Below, in pieces: positions 1-8,407 of a DNA stretch of 64,000 nucleotides. The stretch covers positions 1-64,000 of the forward strand of contig NZ_JBIMER010000011.1 of assembly GCF_051262515.1 (NCBI RefSeq), given 5' to 3'. Each line of letters begins with the position of its first letter. The stretch's first letter is position 1. This DNA is from Arthrobacter_N sp051262515 (GTDB taxonomy: Bacteria > Actinomycetota > Actinomycetes > Actinomycetales > Micrococcaceae). The notes beneath the pieces were generated by a model, which saw only the letters and a program-made list of their open reading frames with translations, did no database searches and was not told the DNA's origin. The position numbers and the translations under genes are program-made.

Positions 1-54
1 ACACCTCAAACCACGCAAAGCCGCATGAAATCGCGGAGATCCTGCACCGTCGGT

Positions 55-1143
55 TTAGGGCTCGATCAAGCTGGGGACTGCGCGCAGTCCGTCGATCCCA
101 CGGATTTCCCCGGGTGCCAAACGCAGGTTCATCTCCGGGAGCCCAGGCAGGGCGCGGTTCAGCTCGGCCACGTGGCGATCTTCGGCGGAACGGCGCTGCG
201 CCAGGAAGTCCCCGGCGTCGCGGGGAGACCGCTTGTTGACCAGGAGGGCGCGCACCGAGATCCCTTGTGAACGCAGGTGTTCATGGAATTCGATGGTTTC
301 GGCCACCGGGAGCCGCTCGGCGGCCAGAACCAGCACGAATGCGGTCCGCGACTCGTCGGTCAGGAGCTCGCGCAGCCCGGCGAAACGTTTTCGGCGGCGC
401 GTCAGCAGTTGGCGGATGCGGGCGTCCCTGGAGTCCTCGTCCTTGCGCGCGTCGCCGAGGCCCACCAGGGCCTCCCCGAACTTCTCGCTGGCGGCGCGGC
501 GGCGGAGAAGACCGTCCGTCCACGCCGTCATCATCTCCGGCAGAGCCATGAGCCGCGAAGTATGCCCCGAGGGTGCCGTGTCGAAGATCAAGACGTCGTA
601 ATCCGCGGCCGAGCCTGCGGAGCGGCCAAACCGGCCGAGGCCCGGTGCCTCCGCAACGGGAACAGCCCTGTCGAAGGACGTCTCGGTGAGTTCGGCTATC
701 CGCTCCAGTACGGCGGCTTCGTGGGTTCCCGGGGCATCGGCGGCCAGCTTGAGGTACTTGTCCACCTCGCGGTGCAGGTGCTCGGGCATCATCCTCCGGA
801 TGGTGGCGCCCACGTCCTTAAGGTGCCGGGCCGTGATCGCCGCCGGGTCCATTTCGACGACGTCGAGACGCCCCCCGCCTGCGCCATCAGAGTCGATGAG
901 CGTGCGGGGGGCGTCCCCCAGGCGGCATTCGAAGAGGTGCCCGAGGTTGTGTGCCGGGTCCGTGGAAACAAGAAGGACGCGCTCTCCGGCGTCGGCACGC
1001 GCCACCGCGGTGGCAGCGGCCAGTGTGGTCTTACCGACCCCACCTTTGCCGGAGAAGAACATGACGCGTGCGCCCGGACCGAGGGCGCGGAGGTCACCGC
1101 GTCCGTCGACCTCCGTGCCGGGCCGGGAAGCTTCAGAAGACAT
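55..1143 (-). CDS. ArsA/GET3-like ATPase
   Basis: A 362-residue cytosolic P-loop ATPase of the ArsA/GET3 (SIMIBI) class. The deviant Walker A GKGGVGKTT lies at residues 32-40, followed by VSTDPAHNLG (switch I) and FDTAPSGHTSRLM (switch II), and the C-terminal LVNKRSPRD fits the nucleotide-base loop. The reading frame is open further upstream, but the ATG at 1143 (MSSEAS) puts the P-loop at the usual distance from the N-terminus. It is a single-domain protein without the cysteines that bind As(III) in true ArsA, and no arsenic genes are nearby, so an arsenite role is unlikely. It lies 44 bases downstream of the small Cys-Cys protein and near cstA on the same strand, so it may assist that membrane system. 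The family call is firm; the function is inferred. Confidence 0.85.
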   Translation of the reverse strand: MSSEASRPGTEVDGRGDLRALGPGARVMFFSGKGGVGKTTLAAATAVARADAGERVLLVSTDPAHNLGHLFECRLGDAPRTLIDSDGAGGGRLDVVEMDPAAITARHLKDVGATIRRMMPEHLHREVDKYLKLAADAPGTHEAAVLERIAELTETSFDRAVPVAEAPGLGRFGRSAGSAADYDVLIFDTAPSGHTSRLMALPEMMTAWTDGLLRRRAASEKFGEALVGLGDARKDEDSRDARIRQLLTRRRKRFAGLRELLTDESRTAFVLVLAAERLPVAETIEFHEHLRSQGISVRALLVNKRSPRDAGDFLAQRRSAEDRHVAELNRALPGLPEMNLRLAPGEIRGIDGLRAVPSLIEP

Positions 1144-1187
1144 GGGTTCCTTGTGCGGGAGACGTTCTTCGTGCAATAGGGCGGGAA

Positions 1188-1442
1188 TCAGCAACACGAC
1201 AGGTTGTCGAACGGTGAACGTTCCATGCCCATGCGGCGGTGCCACTCGTGGAATCGGTCGAACATCACGGGCAGCAGCTCCAGCGTGTAGTAGCTGGCGG
1301 GATTCGGCACGCCGAGCGATTCGGAAAGGACCAGCATCATGAACAGGTCCTCCTCGTCCCGGCGGGCACGTGCCAAGGCGCTGCGGTACGGTGCCGCGTA
1401 GAACTCGGCGAGTCCGCGGCTGGCCTTTTCCATCCAACTCAT
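1188..1442 (-). CDS. small Cys-Cys-terminating protein (cory-CC-star type)
   Basis: A protein of about 84 residues that ends in Ser-Cys-Cys directly before the stop. Its core has the motifs EFYAAPYRSA, RDEEDLFMM, NPASYYTLELLP and FHEWHRRMGM. This matches the small actinobacterial family I know as cory-CC-star, recalled as lying beside cstA; its function is not known. The start is uncertain: ATGs at 1454, 1442 and 1433 are all in frame, and 1442 (MSWMEK) is chosen because a GAGCGGG stretch precedes it. It lies between cstA and the ArsA-like ATPase and is probably co-transcribed with both. The terminal Cys pair could bind metal or be modified, which is inference. Confidence 0.7.
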   Translation of the reverse strand: MSWMEKASRGLAEFYAAPYRSALARARRDEEDLFMMLVLSESLGVPNPASYYTLELLPVMFDRFHEWHRRMGMERSPFDNLSCC

Positions 1443-1560
1443 GCCCGCTCGCATTCTTCGTGGTCGGTGAGGGGGGCCTGCCGGGCTGGCCGGGGCATCT
1501 CGAGGATGCCACGGCCAGCCCGTCGGGGCTACCCCCGGCCGGACTGAGGGTCCAGTCGAC

Positions 1561-3264
1561 CTACCGGTCGACCAAGCGGTCGACGTCGTCCGCGTTGTCG
1601 GCGTCCGCGGGCTCGCGCCGGGCGCGGCCCATTGCGATGACTGCCTCCACGATGACCCAGACGGCGGCCACAAGGATGACGAGGTCCAAACCGAGCAGGA
1701 ACCAGTTGCCCGCCTCGTAGAAGCCCTTCAGCTGGACCAGCAGCGCCAGAACGCTCATGGCGAGGATGAACGTCAGCGGGATCAGGGCCGGCAGGACCGG
1801 ACGGCGGCGCTTGATTAGCATGACCGCGACGATCGAGAGCGTCAGGCCGGCCAGCAGCTGGTTGGTGGTGCCGAACAGCGGCCAGATCAGCATTCCGCCC
1901 GAGCCATCGCCGCCCGCGCTGAACGTCAGGCCGGCGGTCACGCCGACCGCAACCAGCGTGGCGACGGCGGGATTGACGCGGATGCCGGCGATGTCGCCGA
2001 CTTCGGACACCACGAAACGCTGCAGGCGCACGCCCGTGTCCATGGTGGTGGCCGCGAACAGCACCGCCATGGTGGCCAGGATCGTGGCGGAGAGCGACTC
2101 CGGAAGCCCGAGTCCCTGGTTCACTATGGTCCCGCCGCCGGTGACGAACGCACCCACGCCGCCCTGTCCGAACGCGGAGTAGACCTCTTCCCATTCGGCC
2201 ACCGTACGGAAGCCCGCGGACACGGCGATGACGGTTCCGAGGGCCAGCAGGCCCTCGCCGACGGCACCGAAGTACCCGACGAATCGCGCGTCGGTTTCCT
2301 TGTTCAGCTGCTTCGAAGAAGTCCCCGAGGCCACGATGCCGTGGAAGCCGGAGATGGCACCGCAGGCGATGGTGACGAAGAGCAGTGGAACCATCGACGG
2401 CGTGCCCTCGGGCAGATTGGTGTTGAAAGCCGGTGCCACAAGCGTGGGCGCGGAGATCAGGATGGCGCCGTAGAGGATGCCGAGGGCGATGAACAACTGC
2501 AGGCCGTTGATGTAGTCGCGCGGCTGCAACAGCATCCACACCGGAAGCAGCGAGGCGATGCCGGCGTAGACGAAGAGGATGATGATCCAGAACGCGTTCG
2601 CGCTCAGGCCCAGGATCGTCTCCGGCAGGACCACCGGGAACGCGTCGCCCAGCAGGATCAGGCCGTACAGGGCCACGACGCCGAGGGCGGAGACCCACGG
2701 CAGGCTCCACTTCATGCGGTAGATCGCCTGCCCGATGAACAGCGCAACCACAATGGCGCCCCACGCGGGGATGACCGCCGTCGGGGTGGCGACCAGAAGG
2801 TTGGAGATCACCGTGGCGAACGCCGCGTTGACCATGAGGAGAACCAGGAACACGATCACCAGGAACAGGTTGCGTCCGCGAGCCCCGATATAGCGGCCGG
2901 AGAGGGTGCCGATCGACTGGCCCTTGTTCCGGTTGGAGGCCCAAAGGGCGCCGAGGTCGTGCATGCCGGCGAAGAACACGGTGCCGAGCGTGACCCAGAG
3001 GACCGCGGGCACCCAGCCCCAAATGACGGCGATGGCCGGGCCGACAATCGGCGCGGCGCCGGCAACGGACGTGAAGTGGTGGCCCCACAGGACGTATTTG
3101 TTGGTGGGGACGAAGTCGACGCCGTCCTGGTAGCGGTGGGCCGGCGTCTGGTAGGACGGGTCCAGCGCGAAGACGCGCCGGGCTAGGAACTTCGAATAGA
3201 GCAGATAGCCCGCAATGACCATTGCGATGCCAATGAGCGCGAGTGCGACGGAACTCAAGGCCAA
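1561..3264 (-). CDS. cstA: Carbon starvation protein CstA family transporter
   Basis: A 567-residue inner-membrane protein with more than a dozen hydrophobic segments. It carries CstA family motifs: TNKYVLWGHHFTSVAGAAPI near residue 55, the NKGQSIG stretch, SGFHGIVASGTSSKQL near the middle, and WPLFGTTNQLLAGL in the C-terminal half. CstA/BtsT proteins import pyruvate or peptides. The length fits the shorter CstA type rather than the roughly 700-residue E. coli form. The ATG at 3264 is preceded by GGAAAGAGG. It is the first gene of a likely cstA, Cys-Cys protein and ArsA-like operon. Substrate is not deducible from sequence; pyruvate uptake is the best guess from the family. Confidence 0.9.
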   Translation of the reverse strand: MALSSVALALIGIAMVIAGYLLYSKFLARRVFALDPSYQTPAHRYQDGVDFVPTNKYVLWGHHFTSVAGAAPIVGPAIAVIWGWVPAVLWVTLGTVFFAGMHDLGALWASNRNKGQSIGTLSGRYIGARGRNLFLVIVFLVLLMVNAAFATVISNLLVATPTAVIPAWGAIVVALFIGQAIYRMKWSLPWVSALGVVALYGLILLGDAFPVVLPETILGLSANAFWIIILFVYAGIASLLPVWMLLQPRDYINGLQLFIALGILYGAILISAPTLVAPAFNTNLPEGTPSMVPLLFVTIACGAISGFHGIVASGTSSKQLNKETDARFVGYFGAVGEGLLALGTVIAVSAGFRTVAEWEEVYSAFGQGGVGAFVTGGGTIVNQGLGLPESLSATILATMAVLFAATTMDTGVRLQRFVVSEVGDIAGIRVNPAVATLVAVGVTAGLTFSAGGDGSGGMLIWPLFGTTNQLLAGLTLSIVAVMLIKRRRPVLPALIPLTFILAMSVLALLVQLKGFYEAGNWFLLGLDLVILVAAVWVIVEAVIAMGRARREPADADNADDVDRLVDR

Positions 3265-3376
3265 ACCTCTTTCCTGTGTGGTTTCGCCAGCTACTCGGTC
3301 CGTCTGCGAAGTCGTGGGTGCGCTGACGTGGGGCTTTCAGCCGTGATGGTCCGGCCGGCGAGGTTGATCAGCGCCA

Positions 3377-3404
3377 ATCATAATGGCTAGTGCGCTGGAT
3401 CACA
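3377..3404 (-). promoter_or_regulatory. Probable cstA promoter with CRP/GlxR-like site
   Basis: On the minus strand a TATGAT hexamer (3382-3377) makes a good -10, with its -35 position about 17 bases upstream. The sequence AGTGC-N6-TCACA (3389-3404) covers the -35 area and resembles the TGTGA-N6-TCACA site of CRP/GlxR proteins, with 8 of 10 positions matching. cstA is controlled by cAMP receptor proteins in several bacteria, which makes the match plausible. The leader to the ATG would be about 105 bases. Confidence 0.4.
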
Positions 3405-3481
3405 TGGAGAGGCGATGGCTAGGCTCGGCGGTGCGCCGGGGGCGCCCGATTTTGCGGTGAGCGGTTCCAGGGTGGCCGTGG

Positions 3482-4009
3482 TCAGGTTCCGGCGCCGGAT
3501 CCCATGCCAAGCAGTGCGCGTGCCGAATCCCACTCGCCGATCTTGCACCCGTCCGTGAGGCTGAACGTCTTGTTCACCTCGCTGTCGTCGACCACTCCGT
3601 GCACGCGGGCCTTCTGCGGTCCGCCATACTGCTGCGTGCAGGCGACATCCTTGCGGGGGAGCGCCGTCAGCAGTCCGGCGTCGGGGCCGGACAAGAACGC
3701 GCAGGCGTCTTCCGGCGTCGGATGGTCGGTGCCGGCGGCGGGAGCGCCATCCACGCACACCACCCGGTGCGTGGCGTCGACGTCGGTGCCGTTCGCCATG
3801 ACTTCCACGGTCACGTCCGTGACGCCGGAGCCCGCGGTGGCAGTACCGGTGGGCTCCCCACTGGTACTGCCGGTGCTGCCCCCGGATCCCCCCGGCGTTC
3901 CGGGAGTCGTCTGTCCGCAGGCGGTCAAGACCAAGAGCCCGGCGGCGAAGCAAAGCGTGGCGAACGGTCGCACGGTCCGGGGCGAACGTGGGCGGTCGGC
4001 CGCCGTCAC
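3482..4009 (-). CDS. SSI-family (I16) protease inhibitor-like lipoprotein
   Basis: A 175-residue exported protein. Residues 1-35 form a lipoprotein signal ending in LVLTACG, followed by a Gly/Ser/Thr-rich linker. The globular part has the layout of Streptomyces subtilisin inhibitor: four cysteines in VVCVDG, DACAFL, VACTQQY and DGCKIG, plus GTDHPTPEDAC, which resembles the family's GTHPDPAAAC. It probably blocks a serine protease at the cell surface. Translation starts at GTG 4009, whose GTGA overlaps the upstream stop by four bases, so it is translationally coupled. A large subtilase begins about 1.1 kb away on the other strand, which is a natural candidate target. The reactive-site region is divergent, so inhibitory activity is inferred. 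Confidence 0.7.
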   Translation of the reverse strand: MTAADRPRSPRTVRPFATLCFAAGLLVLTACGQTTPGTPGGSGGSTGSTSGEPTGTATAGSGVTDVTVEVMANGTDVDATHRVVCVDGAPAAGTDHPTPEDACAFLSGPDAGLLTALPRKDVACTQQYGGPQKARVHGVVDDSEVNKTFSLTDGCKIGEWDSARALLGMGSGAGT

Positions 4010-4950
4010 GGCGCCACCCCCGCGACCGGCGTCGTCCCCGAAATCGTCCCCGACGTCGCGGCCACCGCGGCGTCGATGTCCTCGATGGCCGTCAGGAGTC
4101 GGCCACGCAACACGGCGGAGCGCTCCGCGAAGCCTCTTTGGAGGTCGGCGTAGCGCGCCTTGCCAGCGGGCGTTTCGATCCTGATCGGCTCGTGTCCCCA
4201 GTCGCCGAGGTCGTACGGTGAGGCCTGCATGTCCATGGTTCGAATGTCCCACGCCAACTCGAAACAGTCCATGACCAGGTCACTCGGAACCGCGGGGGAG
4301 AGCTTGTAGGCCCACTTGTACAGGTCCATATTGGCGTGCAGGCACCCGGGCTGCTCGAGGTCCCGCTGCGTTTCGCGCGTCGGCGTCAGTTCGTTCAGGG
4401 CCACGGCCTGGGGTGCGTAGAAACGGAACGCATCGAAATGCGTGCAGCGGATGCGGTTCTCCTCGACCACCCTGTCGGTGCCGGACGCGCCCAGGCGCAG
4501 CGGCAGGTACTCGTGGCGGATCCCGTTCTCCTCCGAGCGGTACGCCATGGCCCACTCGTGCAGGCCGAAGCAGGAGAACTGTGCGGGGCGGGCCTCGGTT
4601 CCGGAGAGGATGATGCGCGCGAACCCGAGCGCCTCGGCGCGCGCGGTGGCGAAGGCGCCGGCGTCGAGTTCCATCCCTGCCCCGCCCGCGCTGTGCGCGT
4701 AGAACTTCCAGCCCGCACGCTCGCGGGCGGCATCACCCGCAAGGACGACGCCGGGGCCCGGGTGCCAGCGCCGCAGCTGGCCGGGCTTTTGGGTGTAGTA
4801 GGTGAAGAGGAAATCCTCGACGGGGTGCTTCCGGCCGGTCATGCGGCGGTCGAGGAAAGGCGCGGCGAACCGGTCCACCCGCGCGGCGTGTGCGGCGGCG
4901 CGGGGTCGCCAGAGATCCTCTGGCAGGACTTCGGGTTCCGGCTCGATCAT
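4006..4950 (-). CDS. Conserved actinobacterial protein (often labelled 3-methyladenine DNA glycosylase)
   Basis: A 314-residue soluble protein with no signal peptide. It contains motifs such as GRKHPVEDFLFTYYTQKPGQL, FGLHEWAMAY and HFDAFRFY, which match a widespread actinobacterial family. That family is often annotated as 3-methyladenine DNA glycosylase, but I see no helix-hairpin-helix or AAG-type motif to support the name. The ATG at 4950 (MIEPEPEV) is preceded by GGAG four bases away and is preferred over the upstream in-frame start at 5004. It is coupled by a four-base overlap to the SSI-like inhibitor gene. Function should be treated as unknown. Confidence 0.75.
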   Translation of the reverse strand: MIEPEPEVLPEDLWRPRAAAHAARVDRFAAPFLDRRMTGRKHPVEDFLFTYYTQKPGQLRRWHPGPGVVLAGDAARERAGWKFYAHSAGGAGMELDAGAFATARAEALGFARIILSGTEARPAQFSCFGLHEWAMAYRSEENGIRHEYLPLRLGASGTDRVVEENRIRCTHFDAFRFYAPQAVALNELTPTRETQRDLEQPGCLHANMDLYKWAYKLSPAVPSDLVMDCFELAWDIRTMDMQASPYDLGDWGHEPIRIETPAGKARYADLQRGFAERSAVLRGRLLTAIEDIDAAVAATSGTISGTTPVAGVAP

Positions 4951-5141
4951 GACTCCATTGTCCGCCGGGTGCTGCGCCGCCCGCGAATCTACGGAAAGTG
5001 TCAATCACTCATTTCATTTCTTGATCACTTGAGGTACCTTTCATTCAGATCCCTCCCTGTGTGAAATGGGACACGAAGGACGCCGCGAAGGACATCTCGC
5101 CCATCGGGCATCATCACCGCACCCACGAAAGGTAGCTAGTT

Positions 5142-8100
5142 ATGGAGAACGTCTCAGCGCGGACGGGGAGGCGCCCCGTTTGGCGCGCCGCAACCGCCGT
5201 CGCCATGGGCCTGCCGCTGGTCCTGACCATGGGCCTCGGCGCCCAGCAGGCCGCCGCGGCACCCGAAACCGATACGCCGGCCGTCGCGGCCTCGCCCCAG
5301 TCCTTCAAGGACGGCAACTACATCGTCGTCCTCAAGGAGGCTCCGGTCGCCAGCTACGACGGCGGGGTCCCCGGCATCGCGGCCACGCAACCGGAGCGGG
5401 GCAAGAAGCTCGACGCCGGAGACCGCAACGTCAAGGCGTACCAGGCGCACCTGAAGAAGGCGCAGAAGGCGGTCGCGAAGTCGCAGAAGGTGGCGGTCCA
5501 GCGGGACTTCACCACCGCCCTGAACGGTTTCCAGGCGAATCTGACCGCCCGTCAGGCCCAGGATCTTTCCAAGGACAAGAACGTCCTCTCGGTCAGCGAG
5601 AACGTCCAGTTCGCGCCCGACTACGCATCCGTCGACTACCTCGGGCTGCGCGGCGAAGACGGCGTGTGGGCCGAGGAGTTCAGGGGCGAGCGGAACGCCG
5701 GCCGCGGCGTCGTCGTCGGCGTGATCGACACCGGCTACCTCCCCTCCAGCCCCTATCTGGAGGGCTCGGAGGTCTCGGCGCTCCCGGGCAAGAAGAAGGC
5801 GAAGGTCGGAGAGCCGTACCGCGACTCGGACGGCGCAATCGCCATGCTGAAGTCCGACGGCACTGTCTTCAAGGGCGAGTGCGAGGTCGGCGAGGGCTTT
5901 GACGGCTCGTTGTGCAACGACAAGGTCCTCTCCGCCCGCTACTTCGCCGACGACTTCCTGAAGTTCGTCCCCGAGGAGAAGCGCGCTCCCGAGGAGGTCA
6001 TCTCCCCGGTGGACATCGGAAGCCACGGAACGCACACGGCGTCCACCGCCGCCGGCAACAACGACACGCAGCAGACCGTCAACGGGCGGGACTTCGGCAC
6101 GGGGTCCGGCGTCGCACCCTCGGCGAAGGTCTCCGTCTACAAGATCTGCTGGGAAGACACCGATCCGAACACCGGCGGCTGCTACACCGCGGCTTCGGTC
6201 GCGGCGATCGAACAGGCGATCCTCGACGGCGTCGACGTCCTGAACTACTCGATCTCCGGGAACAACAACTCGGTCCTCGACCCGGTGGCCACGGCGTTCA
6301 AGAACGCCGCAGCCGCGGGCGTCTTCGTCGCCGCCTCGGCCGGCAACTCGGGCCCGACGGTCTCCACCGTCAATCACGCTTCACCGTGGCTCACCACGGT
6401 GGCCGCGTCCACGTTCTCCGCCGAACTGACCGGAACGGTCGAGATGGAGGACGGCACCAAGTACCGCGGCGTCTCGGTCGCCTCCCGCGAGGTGCTGGAC
6501 ACCGAACTGGTCCTCGCGGCCGACGCCGGCAGGACCGGCGCCACCAACCCCGAACTGTGCCTGCCGGACACCATCGACCCGGCCAAGGCCGAGGGCAAGA
6601 TCGTGGTCTGCGACCGCGGCGTCAACGCCCGCGTCGAGAAGTCGCAGGTGGTCGGCGACGCCGGCGCCGTGGGCATGGTCCTCGTCAACCTCTCCCCGAT
6701 GTCCGAGGACTCGGACATCCACGCGGTCCCGACCGTGCACATCTCCAATCCGGCCATCAAGGAACAGGTCGCGTCCAACCCGGGCATCACGGGCACCATC
6801 CGGATGACGGACACCACCGGCCTGCCCTCGGTCGAATTCCCGCAGATCGCCGGCTTCTCCTCGCGCGGCCCGACGCTCGCCGAGGGCTCCGACCTGCTCA
6901 AGCCGGACCTCGCGACCCCCGGCGTGAACGTGATGTCCGGCGTCGTTCCGGCCCGCTACAACGGCGACACCGCCGGCTTCATGTCCGGAACGTCGATGGC
7001 GTCCCCGCACGCCGCCGGCATGGGCGCGTTGATGCTCGGCAAGTACCCCACGTGGTCGCCGGCCGCCGTGAAGTCGGCCATGATGACCACGGCGTACGAC
7101 GCCGTCAAGGCCGACGGTTCGGCGGATCTGGACAACTTCGCCACCGGCGCCGGCATGGCCGATCCGGGCGCGATGACCGCTCCGGGCCTGGTCTACGACA
7201 ACGGCGTGGACGACTGGAACGCCATGCTGGACGGCGAGCTCGAGGCGAAGGACCTGAACCTCGCGTCCTACGCGCTGGGCAACCTGATCGGTGAAACCAC
7301 GGTCACCCGCACCGTCACCGCGACCACGAAGGGCACCTACACGGCGTCGGCCGATGTTCCCGGCGTCGACGTGACGGTCAGCCCCTCGAAGCTCGCCTTC
7401 AGGAAGGCCGGCGAGTCAAAGACGTTCACCGTCACGTTCAAGCGCACGACGGCGGAGGCGGACCGGTTCGCGCACGGATCCCTCACCTGGGCCCGCGAGG
7501 GCGGCAAGGGTGGCGGCGCGACGGTGACCTCCCCGGTCAGCGTCCGGCCCGTGACCGTCCAGGCCCCCGCGGTGGCCTCGTTCGAGTCCGAGTCCGGTGA
7601 GGGTTCCGGCGTCATCGATGTCGTCGGCGGAGTCGACCGCACGGTCGACCTGTCCGTGAACGGACTCGCCAAGGCCGACAGCACCACGACGGAAAAGGTT
7701 CCTGGAGGCTCGCCCTCGGCGCGGGAGGATGCGTCCAACGGCATCAAGAACGTCACCGTTCCGGCGGGGTCCACGTCCGCGACGTTCGCGGTCAACGCGG
7801 ACGACGCCACGGACGACTGGGACCTGTTCCTGATCACCCCGGCCGGCACGGTCGTTCAGGCCGCCACGGCATCGGCCAGCGAGCGCATTGTGCTCAACGC
7901 GCCGGCGGCCGGCAACTACCGGATCATCGCCAACTTGTACTCGACGTCCGATGGTGGACCGGCGACGGCCAGCATGGACTTCGTGGCGCTGGCGGACGAC
8001 GCCGGCAACCTGGAGGTCTCCCCGGACCCGCTGGAGCTCGTCAACGGCGAACCCACGGCCATCACCGCGGCCTGGTCCGGCCTCGAGGCCGGCGTGTACT

Positions 8101-8240
8101 TCGGCAAGATCTCGCTGAACGACACGGGCAAGTCGATCGGCGTCCAGGTCTCCGTCGGCGGAACGGCCGCCGCGGCCGGATCGCCCGTGGTCCTGACCGG
8201 CGACGAGGCGGCGAAGCTGCCGAAGTCCTCGCTCAAGTAA
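5142..8240 (+). CDS. Secreted S8 family subtilase with PA domain
   Basis: A 1032-residue secreted serine protease. The signal peptide spans residues 1-40 (basic start, hydrophobic core, AAAAPET). An I9-type propeptide follows (YIVVLKEAP to SVSENVQFAP), which acts as an intramolecular chaperone. The catalytic triad is visible: Asp196 in GVIDTGY, His295 in GSHGTHTAS and Ser618 in GTSMASPH, with the oxyanion Asn in AASAGNSGP. A PA-type insert lies at about 430-560 (VCDRGVNARVEK), and Fn3/pre-peptidase-like beta domains fill residues 720-1032. The start has GAAAGG upstream. It is monocistronic, followed by a strong hairpin. The plan is that of cucumisin/lactocepin-like extracellular peptidases. 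Confidence 0.95.
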   Translation: MENVSARTGRRPVWRAATAVAMGLPLVLTMGLGAQQAAAAPETDTPAVAASPQSFKDGNYIVVLKEAPVASYDGGVPGIAATQPERGKKLDAGDRNVKAYQAHLKKAQKAVAKSQKVAVQRDFTTALNGFQANLTARQAQDLSKDKNVLSVSENVQFAPDYASVDYLGLRGEDGVWAEEFRGERNAGRGVVVGVIDTGYLPSSPYLEGSEVSALPGKKKAKVGEPYRDSDGAIAMLKSDGTVFKGECEVGEGFDGSLCNDKVLSARYFADDFLKFVPEEKRAPEEVISPVDIGSHGTHTASTAAGNNDTQQTVNGRDFGTGSGVAPSAKVSVYKICWEDTDPNTGGCYTAASVAAIEQAILDGVDVLNYSISGNNNSVLDPVATAFKNAAAAGVFVAASAGNSGPTVSTVNHASPWLTTVAASTFSAELTGTVEMEDGTKYRGVSVASREVLDTELVLAADAGRTGATNPELCLPDTIDPAKAEGKIVVCDRGVNARVEKSQVVGDAGAVGMVLVNLSPMSEDSDIHAVPTVHISNPAIKEQVASNPGITGTIRMTDTTGLPSVEFPQIAGFSSRGPTLAEGSDLLKPDLATPGVNVMSGVVPARYNGDTAGFMSGTSMASPHAAGMGALMLGKYPTWSPAAVKSAMMTTAYDAVKADGSADLDNFATGAGMADPGAMTAPGLVYDNGVDDWNAMLDGELEAKDLNLASYALGNLIGETTVTRTVTATTKGTYTASADVPGVDVTVSPSKLAFRKAGESKTFTVTFKRTTAEADRFAHGSLTWAREGGKGGGATVTSPVSVRPVTVQAPAVASFESESGEGSGVIDVVGGVDRTVDLSVNGLAKADSTTTEKVPGGSPSAREDASNGIKNVTVPAGSTSATFAVNADDATDDWDLFLITPAGTVVQAATASASERIVLNAPAAGNYRIIANLYSTSDGGPATASMDFVALADDAGNLEVSPDPLELVNGEPTAITAAWSGLEAGVYFGKISLNDTGKSIGVQVSVGGTAAAAGSPVVLTGDEAAKLPKSSLK

Positions 8241-8255
8241 GCAGACCAGCACCAG

Positions 8256-8296
8256 CCAGTGGCGGTCGCCGGACCCAGTCCGGCGGCCGCCACTGG
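8256..8296 (+). terminator. Hairpin terminator after the subtilase
   Basis: Arms of 18 bases (8256-8273 and 8279-8296) pair at 17 positions plus one G-U, around a five-base loop. It starts 15 bases after the subtilase stop. No T-tract follows, which is common for terminators in this GC range. Confidence 0.75.
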
Positions 8297-8340
8297 TCTC
8301 TGCGCGCCCCTCGGGAAGCCGGGCAGGTGTGACGCATTCC

Positions 8341-8387
8341 TTGGCCCTCGGACCAGCAGGTCGTAGGATTGTCTGCAAACCATAGAC
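8341..8387 (+). promoter_or_regulatory. Promoter and candidate operator of the first gntR gene
   Basis: TTGGCC (8341-8346) and TAGGAT (8364-8369) are 17 bases apart and make a plausible promoter. The sequence TTGTCTGCAA (8369-8378) overlaps the end of the -10 and the likely start point. It differs at only the two central bases from the palindromes TTGTCAACAA and TTGTCGACAA found upstream of the catabolic genes and the ehu genes. A longer GTCT-N9-AGAC repeat (8371-8387) surrounds it. Autorepression is likely. Confidence 0.45.
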
Positions 8388-8407
8388 CCGTACCGGAAGA
8401 CGACGCC

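Noticed and set aside
55..1143. Arsenite efflux ATPase
   Set aside because: It has a single ATPase domain without the arsenite-binding Cys residues, and no arsB, arsC or arsR genes lie nearby.
4006..4950. 3-methyladenine DNA glycosylase label for this gene
   Set aside because: No HhH-GPD or AAG motif is visible; the name appears to be inherited annotation.
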